A DNA stretch of 64,000 bases, from contig JARFXM010000009.1 of the NCBI GenBank assembly GCA_029532625.1, positions 5,383,501 through 5,447,500 on the forward strand. Reading direction: 5' to 3'. Origin of the DNA: Lomentospora prolificans (lineage: Eukaryota > Ascomycota > Sordariomycetes > Microascales > Microascaceae). This document shows, piece after piece, positions 34,101-45,061 of this stretch (positions are counted from its first letter, which is position 1; each line of letters begins with the position of its first letter). Position numbers and translations under genes: made by a program. The notes under the pieces are model-generated. The model did no database searches, was not told the DNA's origin, and worked only from the letters and a program-made list of their open reading frames with translations.

Positions 34101-34967
34101 GCCACAGTGGCCGGCTGGCCACCATTTTTTTCCTTCTTTCAGCCCTAGGCAGCCAATTTTGCCATTTCAAACCACCAGTAAAAGGAGAACCAAAAAAACA
34201 CGAAGAAAAGACTGGAATTTTGGCTACCTCGACAAAGCTTATCGGCACCCCTCCTCCTGCGATGCAAGTGCGAGGGAAATGCAGAAAGTAGCGGATGGCA
34301 TGAGGGACGAATAGGACCAAGTCTAGGACCACAATCCCGCTTGCTTGAAGGAATTTCCACGCCTTTGCTGCCTATCCCAGGCCCCAAGGAAAGGAAAAGC
34401 CAAAAGAAGGACGAACATGACCACGATTGTGGGCACTCTCCTGCAGGAGGTGTGTGTGCGAGGGTGGCCTGCTAGCCCCTGCAACTTGGTTCTTCACCCT
34501 CCCCAGGATCCTGGCCAGGCTCCAAGGGGTACTAAGGTACAAAGGCGCAATGATGGCCACACCCCTCCATCCGGGTCTAGTATGGTATTGTAGGGGTCAA
34601 GTCGGCGGAGTCTGCCAACCCATGTCCTGTCCTGTGCCCTTTTACCAGGAGGATACACTTTGAAAGCCACTGCTAGCGTCCCGAGAGGTACTTGGCTACC
34701 TGCTCGGGGGGCAGCACACCCCAGCACCATTGGCGTCTGGCGTCTTAGACGCGAGATGGTTTAAAAAGTATCAAGTCGCTCTCTTCTTTCTTGCCGCGAT
34801 CCCTTGATATCTGCATCTTTCACTTACATTTCAACGACTCTCTTCCTTGTACAACTTCTTTGTACTCTACTAGTCTTTGTTTGACAACTCCATACTTCCT
34901 TGAAAACACTCCACCCCCCAGCCTCGAGTCATCCACACACCCCCTTCTGCCTCAAGTCGCATCTCCT

Positions 34968-34993
34968 ACACACACACACATATATATATATAT
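34968..34993. repeat. (CA)n/(TA)n compound microsatellite
   Basis: A CA run passes directly into a TA run, about 340 bp upstream of the start codon at 35327 and inside a C/T-rich leader-like stretch. Confidence 0.85.
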
Positions 34994-35326
34994 CTCCCAC
35001 CTTCCTCCCACTTCAACGCACTTTCTTCTCTCCAACAACAACGACAACAAAACGTCTCCCAACATAAAGCAAGAATACTAAACACTCGAGTAATCCGAAG
35101 GTGCATGTGTCGGTCGCCTTAGCTATTTGACTTGGCTGTTACTCTCGACGACGTACACCTTGCCTCGAGCTCTCATCAGCACCGTCACAACCACCGGCAC
35201 AGGAAGAGGACTCGCACTTCGACCCAGATTGTCCTCCCCCAAAACCCCGGGGTTGACTACATCGTCATCACCACCAACGACACGCGTCACACACAAATCC
35301 TAAGAAGCCACAACAACACCGCAACC

Positions 35327-36538
35327 ATGTGCACCACAGATATTTTCCCTTATATCGGCGCCGACGGCGGCCACCGTGAGACCCGTGAGATTTGCAGGTG
35401 CACCGCTTACAGGCGCGGTATCCCCTGCGATCCCATCGTCTACAAGCATCCCATCTCCACCGGTCCTCCAGTCGCCTCTCCCTCTACGCCTACTCACTCC
35501 GCTCCGGTCGACATCCCTGGTGCGTCGGCCACTTCTCCTCGCTACTCCTCACATGGCGCCTACTTCCCTCCTTCACCTCGTCTGACGCCGGGCCAAACCA
35601 CCCCCGCGACACACGAGTCCGACTCTGACGGTGACCGCTCCGGCTCCTCTTCTGCCTCTCGCGAGAAGAGGAGATCGAGGCGCATCTACGTCAACGGCCA
35701 GCGGGTAGACGCTCCTCCTTCTTCTCCCACGACCAGTCGGCGCCACTCCACCTACCGCAAGGAAGACAAGAACAGGTCCAACACACGCATCATCATCGTT
35801 GAGGCCCCGCCCACGCCCCGCACTCCCCCCCAGGCCTTCGGCATGCCCCGGACAGCTCCTCCTTCTCCTTCCTTCCTCAACTCGTCGCCCATGGGTCAAG
35901 ACAACCTCCGCCATCGCCCTGTCATCGTCGACGAGCGCCCCAACCGCCCCAAGGAGAAGCCCCGCGTCCGCATCGAGGCTCCTGGCGAGGAGTCATCATC
36001 CTCGGCCCACTCGCGCGGCCACCGGCGCCAGACTTCGGACGCTTCTCGCCACTCTCGGAACTCTTCGTACAACACCAGCGATGAGGAGAAGCGTCACCGA
36101 CGCAAGGAGAAAGAGCGCGAGGGAGCCGAGGAGGAAGCGCGCCGGCAGAAGAGGGACGCCCGCATCGCGCAGGCGAACCGCAAGATCTCTCTAAGGCCTA
36201 CGCAGCCTGTCCCTTCGAAGCGTCCGGGCCCTACTCCCTACATCCGCCCCACGGTAGAGATCTACCCCGCCGTCGGTGCTGGCATGGCCTCGCCCCCTAT
36301 GGACATGGGCCTCGCCGAGCAGTTCGCCAACCTCGACATGGGACGCGGATCGCCGGTGGAGAGGAAGCCTTGGGCTCCCCGCCCTCCTCCTGTCATCATC
36401 GATGGCGAGGAGGAGGAAGAGGAGGCTCAGCGACAAAGGCTCAAGGAGAGGATGATGCTCGGCCGCCGGGCTACCATCGGTGCTGGAAGCAGGAGGCACC
36501 GCGTGGAGTACGGCGACGGCATGTACAGACTGGAGTAA
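35327..36538 (+). CDS. Hypothetical disordered protein, conserved-looking N-terminus
   Basis: Single-exon gene. The frame is open from 35132 without an ATG; the first ATG is at 35327, preceded by CAACC, and gives 403 residues starting MCTTDIFPYIGADGGHRETR. The short N-terminus has closely spaced cysteines (EICRCTAYRRGIPCDP) and looks like a small conserved module. The rest is low-complexity and predicted disordered: Ser/Pro/Arg-rich, with RSRRIYVNGQRVDAPPSS, a charged helical stretch (EEKRHRRKEKEREGAEEEAR), and an acidic run followed by RQRLKERMMLGRRATIGAGS. Third-position C preference over this long frame supports coding. I do not recognise the family. The long CT-rich leader and the large gene-poor upstream region suggest a regulated gene, which is inference. 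Confidence 0.7.
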   Translation: MCTTDIFPYIGADGGHRETREICRCTAYRRGIPCDPIVYKHPISTGPPVASPSTPTHSAPVDIPGASATSPRYSSHGAYFPPSPRLTPGQTTPATHESDSDGDRSGSSSASREKRRSRRIYVNGQRVDAPPSSPTTSRRHSTYRKEDKNRSNTRIIIVEAPPTPRTPPQAFGMPRTAPPSPSFLNSSPMGQDNLRHRPVIVDERPNRPKEKPRVRIEAPGEESSSSAHSRGHRRQTSDASRHSRNSSYNTSDEEKRHRRKEKEREGAEEEARRQKRDARIAQANRKISLRPTQPVPSKRPGPTPYIRPTVEIYPAVGAGMASPPMDMGLAEQFANLDMGRGSPVERKPWAPRPPPVIIDGEEEEEEAQRQRLKERMMLGRRATIGAGSRRHRVEYGDGMYRLE

Positions 36539-36570
36539 TTGGCTTGGTTTCTTACAGTATGCTTTCATTT

Positions 36571-36658
36571 GTTTTCTATCTCTTCTGATCTTCTTTCTTT
36601 CTTCATGAAAAACTGTTGTTTTCTATCTCTTCTGATCTTCTTTCTTTCTTCATGAAAA
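36571..36658 (+). repeat. Tandem duplication, 41-bp unit at 47-bp spacing
   Basis: The same 41 bases, starting GTTTTCTATCTCTTCTGATC and ending TTCATGAAAA, occur at 36571-36611 and 36618-36658 with no mismatch, separated by six bases. They lie 30-120 bp after the stop codon, so probably in the 3' UTR. Perfect identity implies a recent event. Confidence 0.9.
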
Positions 36659-38155
36659 TCTGTCTTTATTAGAAAACTTTGGATTTGTATTATTACAATT
36701 TTTACTCTACTTGTCTGTACGGAATTCGGGGGGAGGATATTAGGGACGGGTTGAACACGCTGGGCAACAGTACAGACAGCGGGAAACAGGACTAGTCAAG
36801 GGATTATACCACTATGGGAAAAAAAATTAAGCGATTGCATTCTTTGTGTGCAAAAAAAATCTCTCGTCGTTCCGAAGACTTTTGTGATATTGCTCGACTC
36901 GTGTAAGTGAGAGAGGTGGATGCGGCGTTAGCGAAGTGGGTGTGTTCCAGGTTGTTTACTGGCAAATTAGGCAAGCCAGCCAGCCCTAAGCCTCAGGCCA
37001 ACTCTATCTAGGTAGCACAATATTACAACAAATATCAAGGACAAAGGTATTGGCCGGATTCGATTCGATATTACTCCGTGAAAGTCAGTGCGATAGCCGA
37101 GCCGATGTCACACCTCGGGAAAGTCGTCATTGAGTGCGGGGGACTTGGACGCAACCTCGCCATTTAGCTCAATGCGATCGCTAGGCTCCCGTTATCGATA
37201 AAAGCCAGCGGGGGAGCAGCGGGCCAAAAGCCAGCAAAAGCACCACCGTGGCGAAACGAAACGAAACGAAACATGGAAGAGTCCACTGGTTGAATCGATT
37301 GGCACATTGGATCAGAGTCCTCCCTCGCATTCCTCGAATCACGTCGCTCAATGCGGCCGTAGCGTCGGGAGCGGGAGATTTTGGACGTGGGGATAGATAG
37401 GGTGGCCCAACTGGCGAGGAGAAGCTGAGGTACTGAGGTAAAGATTCTAGGCAGATATGACTCCGCTTGCAGAATCTGGATGCAGGGTCGTGGGACTTGA
37501 GGTGGGCATGTCTTGAGCTTTAGCCGATTCCTCTTTGGGACCCGCCAGCTGGTTCGGATTTTCTTCGGTTCGTTCTATCGATGGGCTCAAATCCCGCCGC
37601 TGGACGCCAGGCCGTGTTTCTGGGGGATGTGGCTGCCTGGGCCACCTGGTGAGTGGGACAGACATAATATGGACGCGCTAAAACCAATTTGGGGGGTTCC
37701 CGCCTGGCCTGGCCTGGCTGCCGATTCATAGGGCCGGGCCAGTGCTCGTTTTATTCGTCGCTGGCTCGCATTTGTCTTTTGCTTGGCTTTCCTACTTTCG
37801 ACCGGGTTGTGGGTTATTCGGGATTTTCTCTCCCGCCAGGCGAGTGGCCACCTTGCAGGGTGGTGGTCCTTTGCTGCATTCGGCAGGAATGATTCATACA
37901 GGGAGTCCTCACGCCGACGGCCAAGAGCAAAAAACGTCTTTGCGATCCATTCTCGGCAGACGGAAGAGGGAGGACTCACGACTCACACCCCTCTTCGCGG
38001 TTACGACGAAGAAGAAGAAGGGAAGGAATGTCAGAGACACTGTTTCCAAGACAAATTTGGCCCTGTCTTGGGGACGGATTTCCTTTTCATTTATTTGGGG
38101 TTTTATTTTTATTTTCGCCGCTTCCTTGGCTTGCAGTTGGATTATAACCCATCAC

Positions 38156-38187
38156 GCTGCGTTTAGGAATCGCTGCGTTTAGGAATC
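38156..38187. repeat. Perfect 16-bp tandem duplication
   Basis: GCTGCGTTTAGGAATC occurs twice head to tail. A replication-slippage duplication in intergenic DNA. Confidence 0.9.
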
Positions 38188-39344
38188 TCGCGGATCGTGC
38201 TCTTGGCTGGCCTGTCTGTGACGCAGAGGCAGAGAGGCAGGTGGGGTTCATGCAAGCATCGCGGAGCCAGCCAGCGGCTGCACCTTCATCTGCTTGACCT
38301 GCTGCCTACCTTTCTCCACCAAGTCTTTTTGGCTACCAAACTCGTAGTTATCTTTGCGATGCCGGAATCCACCTCGTGGAGCGTGCTGACCGAGGGTCAA
38401 GCTTAAAATTGGCGCTACTGCAGGCAATATAGTATGAAAATTCCCAAAATCCACCCACCGCCCTCTGAGTCCCATCTCATCGCCTGGCTGGCCAAAGCTG
38501 GCTCTTCCCCCCCGTTCTAAGTCAGCGATCCGGCGTCTTTTTAACATCGAGATACCCCCATTGCTCGTATAAACTTCCACACGCCTTCCCCACCCTGGCC
38601 CATGCATATCCATCCCACCATACCCGCTGGTCTCTCGAGACATCGGCTGCCTACACTCCACACATTCCACCCGGATCACCGACCAAACACCCTATATACC
38701 GACTTTCTTCCCCTCCCTCGGCCTTGTCTCCCTTCGCGTAAAAAAGAGCAACGGAAAAGAGAGACGTTACAACTTGTTTTCTTACCCGGAAAAAAAAAGA
38801 GTGGTCCGGGGTGCGTATTGCCCACTACCGTGTATGCGAGGTAACCCCATCTCATCATTCGGCCAAGCCAAGGGGAGTACCGGGGTGTGTAACAAGGCCT
38901 CTGGTCCATCCATAACAGTCTCGCGCTGTTGCGTCGTCGGCAGGCGGTTGAACGATCGTCGGCTGGAGGTGTGCCTCACGCGGACACTAAAAAATTCCCG
39001 AGGACAAAGCAAAAAACGGAATCGACATCTTGGACTGTACGTAGAGGCTGGGCGAAACGAAGCGCACAAGATCTTTCTCGGTGAAAATCGAGAATTCAGT
39101 TCTGGTCCATCGTCGCATTTACGCGCCATGAAGTTAAAAACCCTATATTCCGACTTCACTCTTTGTTTCCCCGCCACCGTATAAAAGTATAAAAGTATCC
39201 GGACGTAAATACGTATATAACGTACAACACTACATCTAAAATGCCCTCTAACTTTTCCTATTCCTATTCTCCCCCTCCATGTCTCATAACGCACCACACC
39301 CTCCTCGCATCCCATGACAACCCAAGCGCCCCACCACTCTTCTT

Positions 39345-41328
39345 TCAGCACCCCTTGACGACCTTGACATCCACCACGGCAGGCACACCCCCCTCCACGA
39401 CCTTGACCGCCTCCGCGAGAACCCTCTCGAGGTCCGATGCCTTGTCGACGCGCGCCGCGTGGAGCTCGCCTCCCGCCGCCGCTTTCGCGATCCCCGCGTA
39501 GTCGGGCACCGGGTCGAACGAGATGTTGATCTCTTCGTTGCTCGCGCGAGATGCTTCGCCGTCTGGGTGGACGAGGAGGTACGAGTGGCGCGGGGCGTTC
39601 CAGCCTGCTCGTGATGAGTTAGTTTCCTTGTTATTAACACACGATGCTCTTATAACCCAACCCAACCCAACCAAAAAAAAAAAAAAAAAAAGAGGGCAAA
39701 GACAAGAGACGGGAAACGGCGATAGAAACATACCCTTGTTGTTCAGCACAATGGTCAGCACAGGAATGTTGTATCTCCTCGCAATCCAGTAGACGCTCCC
39801 AGGTACCGAAAACATGTACGTCCCATCCCCAACAATCTGCACGACAAACTTGCCCTTCCCGCCATTCTCGCGATCCGTCGCCAACTTGATCCCCAGCGCA
39901 CCGCCACCCGACCATCCCAACCCACCGCCCCCGCAGTTGATCCACGACCCGGGCAGCGTAGGCATGAGCCCATCGTGCGTAAACGCCGTATTAGTCACCG
40001 CCTCGACTGCCCAGATGGTATCCTGCGGACACAGCTTCCGCAGCATCCTGCACAGGTGACCGGTCCCGAATGTGTCGTCCTCGAGCGGGCGGTACTTTTC
40101 GTCCATGGCCGCGAGGAGCTGGTTGTACGACGCCTCGCGCTCCTTCCTGGCGGTCGCGTTCGCCTCCGAGTCCAGCGTCGCCCGGAGTTCGTCCGCGTCC
40201 AGCGCCGCGACGATCTGTTCGAGGCTGGTGAGCGCATCGGCGCGATACCGCTCCTGCGCGGGGATGTAGAACACGGGCATCTGCTGCTTCAGCGGGTCGA
40301 TGTCGATGTGGAAGATGCGCGCGCCTTCCTTGGGCGCGCACTGTGTCGGGATCCACGGCACGTCGCAGTCCACTACCAGAACTACGTCCGCGTTCCTGAT
40401 GGCGTCGTGCACGCCGTACCGCAGCCCGATCCACGCGGGGTGATCCGCGGGGAAACACATGTCGCTACCCCCGGTGTCCAGAACCCTCAACCCACCAATC
40501 TTATCCGCCAGCTTCACCAGCACGCCGGGCACCTCCTTGTTCCGCCCCGCATACCCCGTCAGGAAAACTGGCGCCTTGGCCCCCGCCAACGCCTCGGCCA
40601 TGCGCCTCGCCGCATCCCGCGGCAGCCCGCCCAAGGTCACGGGATCCCACTCGTCAGCGCGCAGATCGGGCTGCCGCTCCAGCTCCATCTCCATGACCTC
40701 GCGCGCGCCGTACAGGTAGGTCGGGCCTTGGGGATCGGAGCGGGCGAACTGCAGGGCGCGGTTGACCATCTGCTTGACGTTGAGGCCGGTCTTGATCTCG
40801 GCGGCATAGCGGCAGTACTGGGCGACGATCTGCTTCTGGTCGGGCACGTCCTGGATCCAGTGGATGAACTCGGTGCGGCTGCCGCGCAGCTCGCCGGCCT
40901 GGGTGAAGGGGGAGAGGCCGGCGAAGACAAGGACGGGGGCGCGGCCGCAGGAGGCGTTGTGCACTGCTGCGCCGAGGCCTTGGGTGCCGACGTCTACGTG
41001 GACGATGACGCATTGGGGTTGGCCGGTGAGGCGGGCGTAGCCGTCGGCCATGGACATGGCGACCATCTAAGGAAGGGGGAAAAGAAGAAGAAGCCCGCCG
41101 TTAGACCTTTTGGAGGAAAAGGGGATTGGGGAACGACCTAAGGCGTTGTGGTTGCACGCATACCTCGTTGGGACAGGTGATGATGCGCGGGAAGGCGCCC
41201 TTCTTTTCGCGCTGGCCCTTGACCATTGCTTCGATGATGCTGGGGTGGTCGGAGCCCAGGTTGACGAAGCAATGGGTTACGCCGGCGGCCCAGAGGGCTT
41301 CGAAGAAGGCGAGCGACGCCGTGTACAT
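39345..41328 (-). CDS. Thiamine diphosphate-dependent enzyme (acetolactate synthase / benzoylformate decarboxylase-like)
   Basis: Three exons on the minus strand: 41328-41164, 41066-39734 and 39604-39345, phases 0 and 1, giving 585 residues. All three ThDP-enzyme domains are present. The N-terminal PYR domain has the catalytic glutamate in CPNE (Glu55, the last codon of exon 1), followed by MVAMSMADGYARLTGQP. The central domain includes ADVVLVVDCDVPWIPTQ and ARIFHIDIDP. The C-terminal PP domain has the Mg-ThDP motif from GDG (about 468) to LNNKG (about 497-500), with GWNAPRHSYL after the last intron. The family uses 2-oxo acids; the substrate cannot be assigned. No obvious targeting signal, so it is probably not the mitochondrial acetolactate synthase. 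Its neighbours are a minisatellite and gene relics, not pathway partners. Confidence 0.87.
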
Positions 41329-42390
41329 GGTGGCGGATGTAAGATTTCGGAGCGGCCCAATGCGGTGCGGCGTATTCAGGTCTGATCGATCTATCGGAGA
41401 CGGAACTCGACTCTTGCGTAGATCGATCGAATATTACAAGAGGAAAAAGGAAAAAAGAGAAGGTAATCGTGAAAGGGGCAGGATGAAGAGTACGCAAGTA
41501 TCCCCTCAACTCCCCTTCCTTTTGCACTGTTCCTACCAGAGGCCGTACTCCTCTTTATATGCCGACCGGCGCAAAACGAAGCCAGCCGGCAGGAGCAATA
41601 GCTCCAACACCAACTCGCCGATCTAGCTGAGTCAGATGCGGGGTTCGATGGATCCATCGGTCGGCTCTGGGTAGGTGCTGTGGTGGGAGACGGCGTCTCT
41701 CCACTCCAAGAATGGACCAACCTTTGTACATGCTGGCAATGCTCCCCGCATTTGTCTCCACAGGAGTTTTGTGCCCGGCAGTTTGTACCCAACGGTGAGG
41801 TATCACGTCCAAGGCCGTCAACCTTCCCGGCGGAATTGGAGAATTGGATATGGCGCAATTCCTTCAAACTGTTTCTTAGCAATTCTCGGACCCCCGCGTT
41901 TACGGTTTCGGGGTTACGATTGAAATGTCCGGACTGGTGGGGTGCCCTCACTGGTACGAAGTCGGGCCAAGGCAAGGCAAGGCAGTTTGGGGTAATAGCC
42001 AGCGGAAGCTAGATGCCGGCCGCCATGGTTTTTGCACTGTCAATGGCTGGCTGGGTTTTCTGGTTCCTGGATTTTAGTGCGGGGAAGCGTCCCTTCTTCA
42101 TTCGCCTTCGATCCACGAACATACGAAACTTCAGGTATTATTGTGCTTGTGACTTGTAATAGTTTTGAGAGCTTGCTCGGGGAGGGCGGGAACCTTGCAT
42201 TAGTAATCACATTACTAGTGTTCCCGCAGCCTCTATGATGACCATACATAGCCTGCAGGAAAATGGCTAAGACGCTGGAAAACAGCAAAAAGTCCCAAAA
42301 TTATAAAAAAAACATAGTTATGATAATTTACTCTACCTATATACAGGTATTATATCTAGGATCCTTCTATCAATATCTAATAATAGCTAG
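41329..42390. promoter_or_regulatory. Upstream region of the ThDP enzyme gene
   Basis: About 1 kb with the promoter of the minus-strand enzyme and no other gene. Becomes AT-rich after about 42250. Confidence 0.5.
41553..41560 (-). promoter_or_regulatory. TATA-like element of the ThDP enzyme gene
   Basis: On the minus strand this reads ATATAAAG, about 225 bp upstream of the start codon at 41328. Position and sequence fit a fungal TATA box; unproven. Confidence 0.4.
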
Positions 42391-42580
42391 GATTCAGTGA
42401 TAGTATTAGTATCTATGTGAATTCAACCTTGGCTTCCTACCTTCTTTAGTGCTATGATAGAGCAGTCTAATCGTAGGGTTCTCGTATGGTATCTCTATGC
42501 GAGTTGAACCTTGGCTCCCTACCTTCTTCTGTGCTATGATTCAATGATAGTATTAGTATCTGTGCGAGCCTGTTCAACCT
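42391..42580. repeat. Diverged direct repeats at the edge of the minisatellite
   Basis: A block at 42391-42468 and a second at 42489-42557 share ACCTTGGCT[TC]CCTACCTTCTT and GTGCTATGAT. GATTCA[GA]TGATAGTATTAGTATCT recurs at 42391 and 42539. The last copy leads straight into the first minisatellite unit, so the array seems to have grown from the end of this repeat. Confidence 0.65.
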
Positions 42581-43972
42581 TCGCCAGCCTGTTCAATGCT
42601 GGCCAGCCTGTTCAACCTTGTGGCCAGCCCGTTCAACCTTCGCCAGCCCGTTCAATGCTGGCCAGCCTGTTCAACCTTCACCAGCCCGTTCAACCTTCGC
42701 CAGCTTGTTCAATGCTAGCCAGCCTATTCAGCGTTAGCCAGCCCGTTCAACCTTCGCTAGCCCGTTCAACCTTGTGGCCAGCCCGTTCAACCTTCGCCAG
42801 CCCGTTCAATGCTGGCCAGCCTGTTCAGCGTTAGCCAGCCCGTTTAACCCTTTGGCCAGCCTGTTCAACCCTTTGGCTAGCCTGTTCAACGCTAGCCAGC
42901 CCGTTCAATGCTGGCCAGCCTGTTCAATATTAGCCAGCCTGTTCAACGCTCGCCAGCCTGTTCAATGCTAGCCAGCCCATTCAGCGTTAGCCAGCCTGTT
43001 CAACCTTTGCTAGCCCGTTCAACCTTCGCCAGCCTGTTCAACCTTTTGGCCAGCCTGTTCAATGCTGACCAGCCTGTTCAGCATTAGCCAGCCTATTCAA
43101 CCTTCGCCAGCCCATTCAACCTTTACCAGCCTATTCAACGCTGGCCAGCCTGTTCAACCTTCGCCAGCCTGTTCAATGCTGGCCAGCCTGTTCAACCTTG
43201 TGGCCAGCCCGTTCAACCTTCGCCAGCCCGTTCAATGCTGGCCAGCCTGTTCAGCGTTAGCCAGCCCGTTCAACCCTTTGGCCAGCCCATTCAACATTAG
43301 CCAGCCCGTTCAACCTTCGCCAGCCCATTTAACCCTTTGGCCAGCCTGTTCAACCTTCGCCAGCCTGTTCAATGCTGGCCAGCCTGTTCAATACTGGCCA
43401 GCCTGTTCAACGCTAGCCAGCCCGTTTAATGCTAGCCAGCCTGTTCAATATTAGCCAGCCTGTTCAACGCTCGCCAGCCTATTCAACCTTCGCCAGCCCA
43501 TTCAACCTTTGCCAGCCCATTCAACGCTGGCCAGCCTATTCAACCTTCGCCAGCCCATTCAACCTTCGCCAGCCTATTCAACCTGCTGGCCAGCCTGTTC
43601 AACCTTCACCAGCCCGTTCAACGCTGGCCAGCCCGTTCAACGCTGGCCAGCCCGTTCAGCGTTGGCCAGCCCGTTTAACCTTCGCCAGCCCGTTCAGCCT
43701 TCGCCAGCCCGTTCAACCTTCGCCAGCCCGTTCAACGCTGGCCAGCCCGTTCAGTGTTAGCCAGCCCGTTCAGCGTTGGCCAGCCCATTCAACCTTCGCC
43801 AGCCCATTCAATGCTGGCCTGCCTATTCAACCTTTTGGCCAGCCTGTTCAGCGTTGGCCTGCCTATTCAACCTTCGCTAGCCTGTTCAATGTTGGCCAGC
43901 CTATTCAGCGTTAGCTAGCCCGTTTCAACCTTCGCCAGCCCGTTCAACGCTGGCCAGCCTATTCAACCTTTT
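42565..43972. repeat. Minisatellite of 19/21-bp GCCAGCC[TC][GA]TTCA units
   Basis: About 1.4 kb of head-to-tail units with core GCCAGCC[T/C][G/A]TTCA. The tail is variable: ACCTTC, ATGCTG, ACGCTG, GCGTTA, ATATTA (19-base units) or ACCTTGTG, ACCCTTTG, ACCTTTTG (21-base units). Three reading frames of 107-161 codons are open across it because the unit carries few stops, but 19 is not a multiple of three and the translations cycle through one repeat, so they are not taken as genes. Variation at the central dinucleotide is CG, TG, CA or TA, the pattern of CpG decay. It lies between the ThDP enzyme and the relic block. Confidence 0.92.
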
Positions 43973-45061
43973 ATAGGCACCTTCCTTAAAGGAAAAATAG
44001 ATAAGAGTTACAAAATATGACCTGGATTTATAGTTAAATAGAGAGGCAATAAGGTACTGTGGGGTAGATCGCAACCGTGAAAGTGAAGTGGATCCTCGAT
44101 GTCCCTTGACTGTCACCTTTTGCGGGCAGTTATCTGGCGTGGGTACAGGAGGGCTACAACTTGTGCACACTTTTTGGTATCTTGCAAGTGTCTGGATAAG
44201 CTGTAACGCACCGAAAAAAAACGAAAAAATACCTGTAGAGCACCAAAAATTTGCGGAAACATTTTACAGTTAATAGAAGATTTGGACTTGAATCATCGAC
44301 TGAGGGTTCTACATTGAAAAGGACGAGGCCAGCTGAGCCAACAGAGGCTACTGCCATTTTGGGGGGCAGGGGTTGCTGGCATTTGGAGTATACGCTGAAC
44401 ATTATTCCAGGATTTCACTTCACTAAGAGATGCCGGGTGAACCACTTCATAGGCCAGCGGCCCAGAATTATCAGGCCAGCAGGCAGATCGAGCTCGGAGC
44501 CACGAGACAACACATCAAACACCACTGCAGTGCTCTATCATCGCTGGCTGCGAGTGCTGCGCCAGCAGGGAAGTCTTAGTTTGACATCGCCCCAACTGAC
44601 GCGGATGAGCCTTGGCACGGAGCTTAGCGGTAAAACTGGACTTATTAGTGTGTCCTTTGACTATTTCATCTAACAAGGAGAACGATCGCCTAGCTGGCCC
44701 GTCCATGCCTTATGCCTTCTCCTCTATCCCCCGCCCACCCTTCTGTGGACGGGACAGCTCCCACGGGCAACTGAACTGGGAATGGGACTTATTGTTAGCA
44801 CATTGCGCAAACGGGGACATAGCACACGGACTTTTACACCCAAGGCTTTCTAGCTAACACAGAAGGCGACTTGAATTATTAGTATGTCTTGTTAGAAGAG
44901 CTACATGCAGACCTAAAGCGCGTATATGAAGGTGATAGGATGGGTTTACAACTACAGTTCGGTGGGGCTCGTATATCAGCCATAGCTACAAGGCTGACAG
45001 CTCTTAACAAAGGCTTAAACCCTAGAGGAAAGGACTGCAAACGCGAGAGCGCCTCCTATTC
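43973..45061. other. AT-rich degenerate intergenic DNA
   Basis: About 1.1 kb with no supported gene and many stops on both strands. Probably more relic sequence, but no family is recognisable. Confidence 0.45.

Larger units (their letters stand above)
26569..35326. other. Gene-poor interval, about 8.8 kb
   Basis: No gene is supported. Several frames longer than 200 codons exist on the minus strand (27118-28149, 29018-29845), but they are dominated by Pro, Ser, Leu and homopolymer-coded residues and have no recognisable domain. The strand is compositionally biased: plus-strand purine-rich at 26.6-29.6 kb, mixed afterwards. It contains the simple repeats and palindromes listed separately and frequent GCCAGC/GGCTGGC words. 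The last few hundred bases are the pyrimidine-rich leader of the gene at 35327. It could hold long UTRs or noncoding transcripts, which sequence alone cannot show. Confidence 0.5.
36539..39344. other. Intergenic, about 2.8 kb
   Basis: Both flanking genes end here: the disordered-protein gene on the plus strand and the ThDP enzyme on the minus strand. No gene seen. Contains two short direct duplications (separate entries), a (CGAAA)n stretch at 37252-37271, and several GCCAGC words (for example 36975-36985 and 38266-38275). Confidence 0.5.

Noticed and set aside
42511..43914. Three frames of 107-161 codons across the minisatellite
   Set aside because: They are repeat translations (QPVQPSPARSTL-like) caused by a unit with few stops. 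Most units are 19 bases, so the frame cycles without selection.
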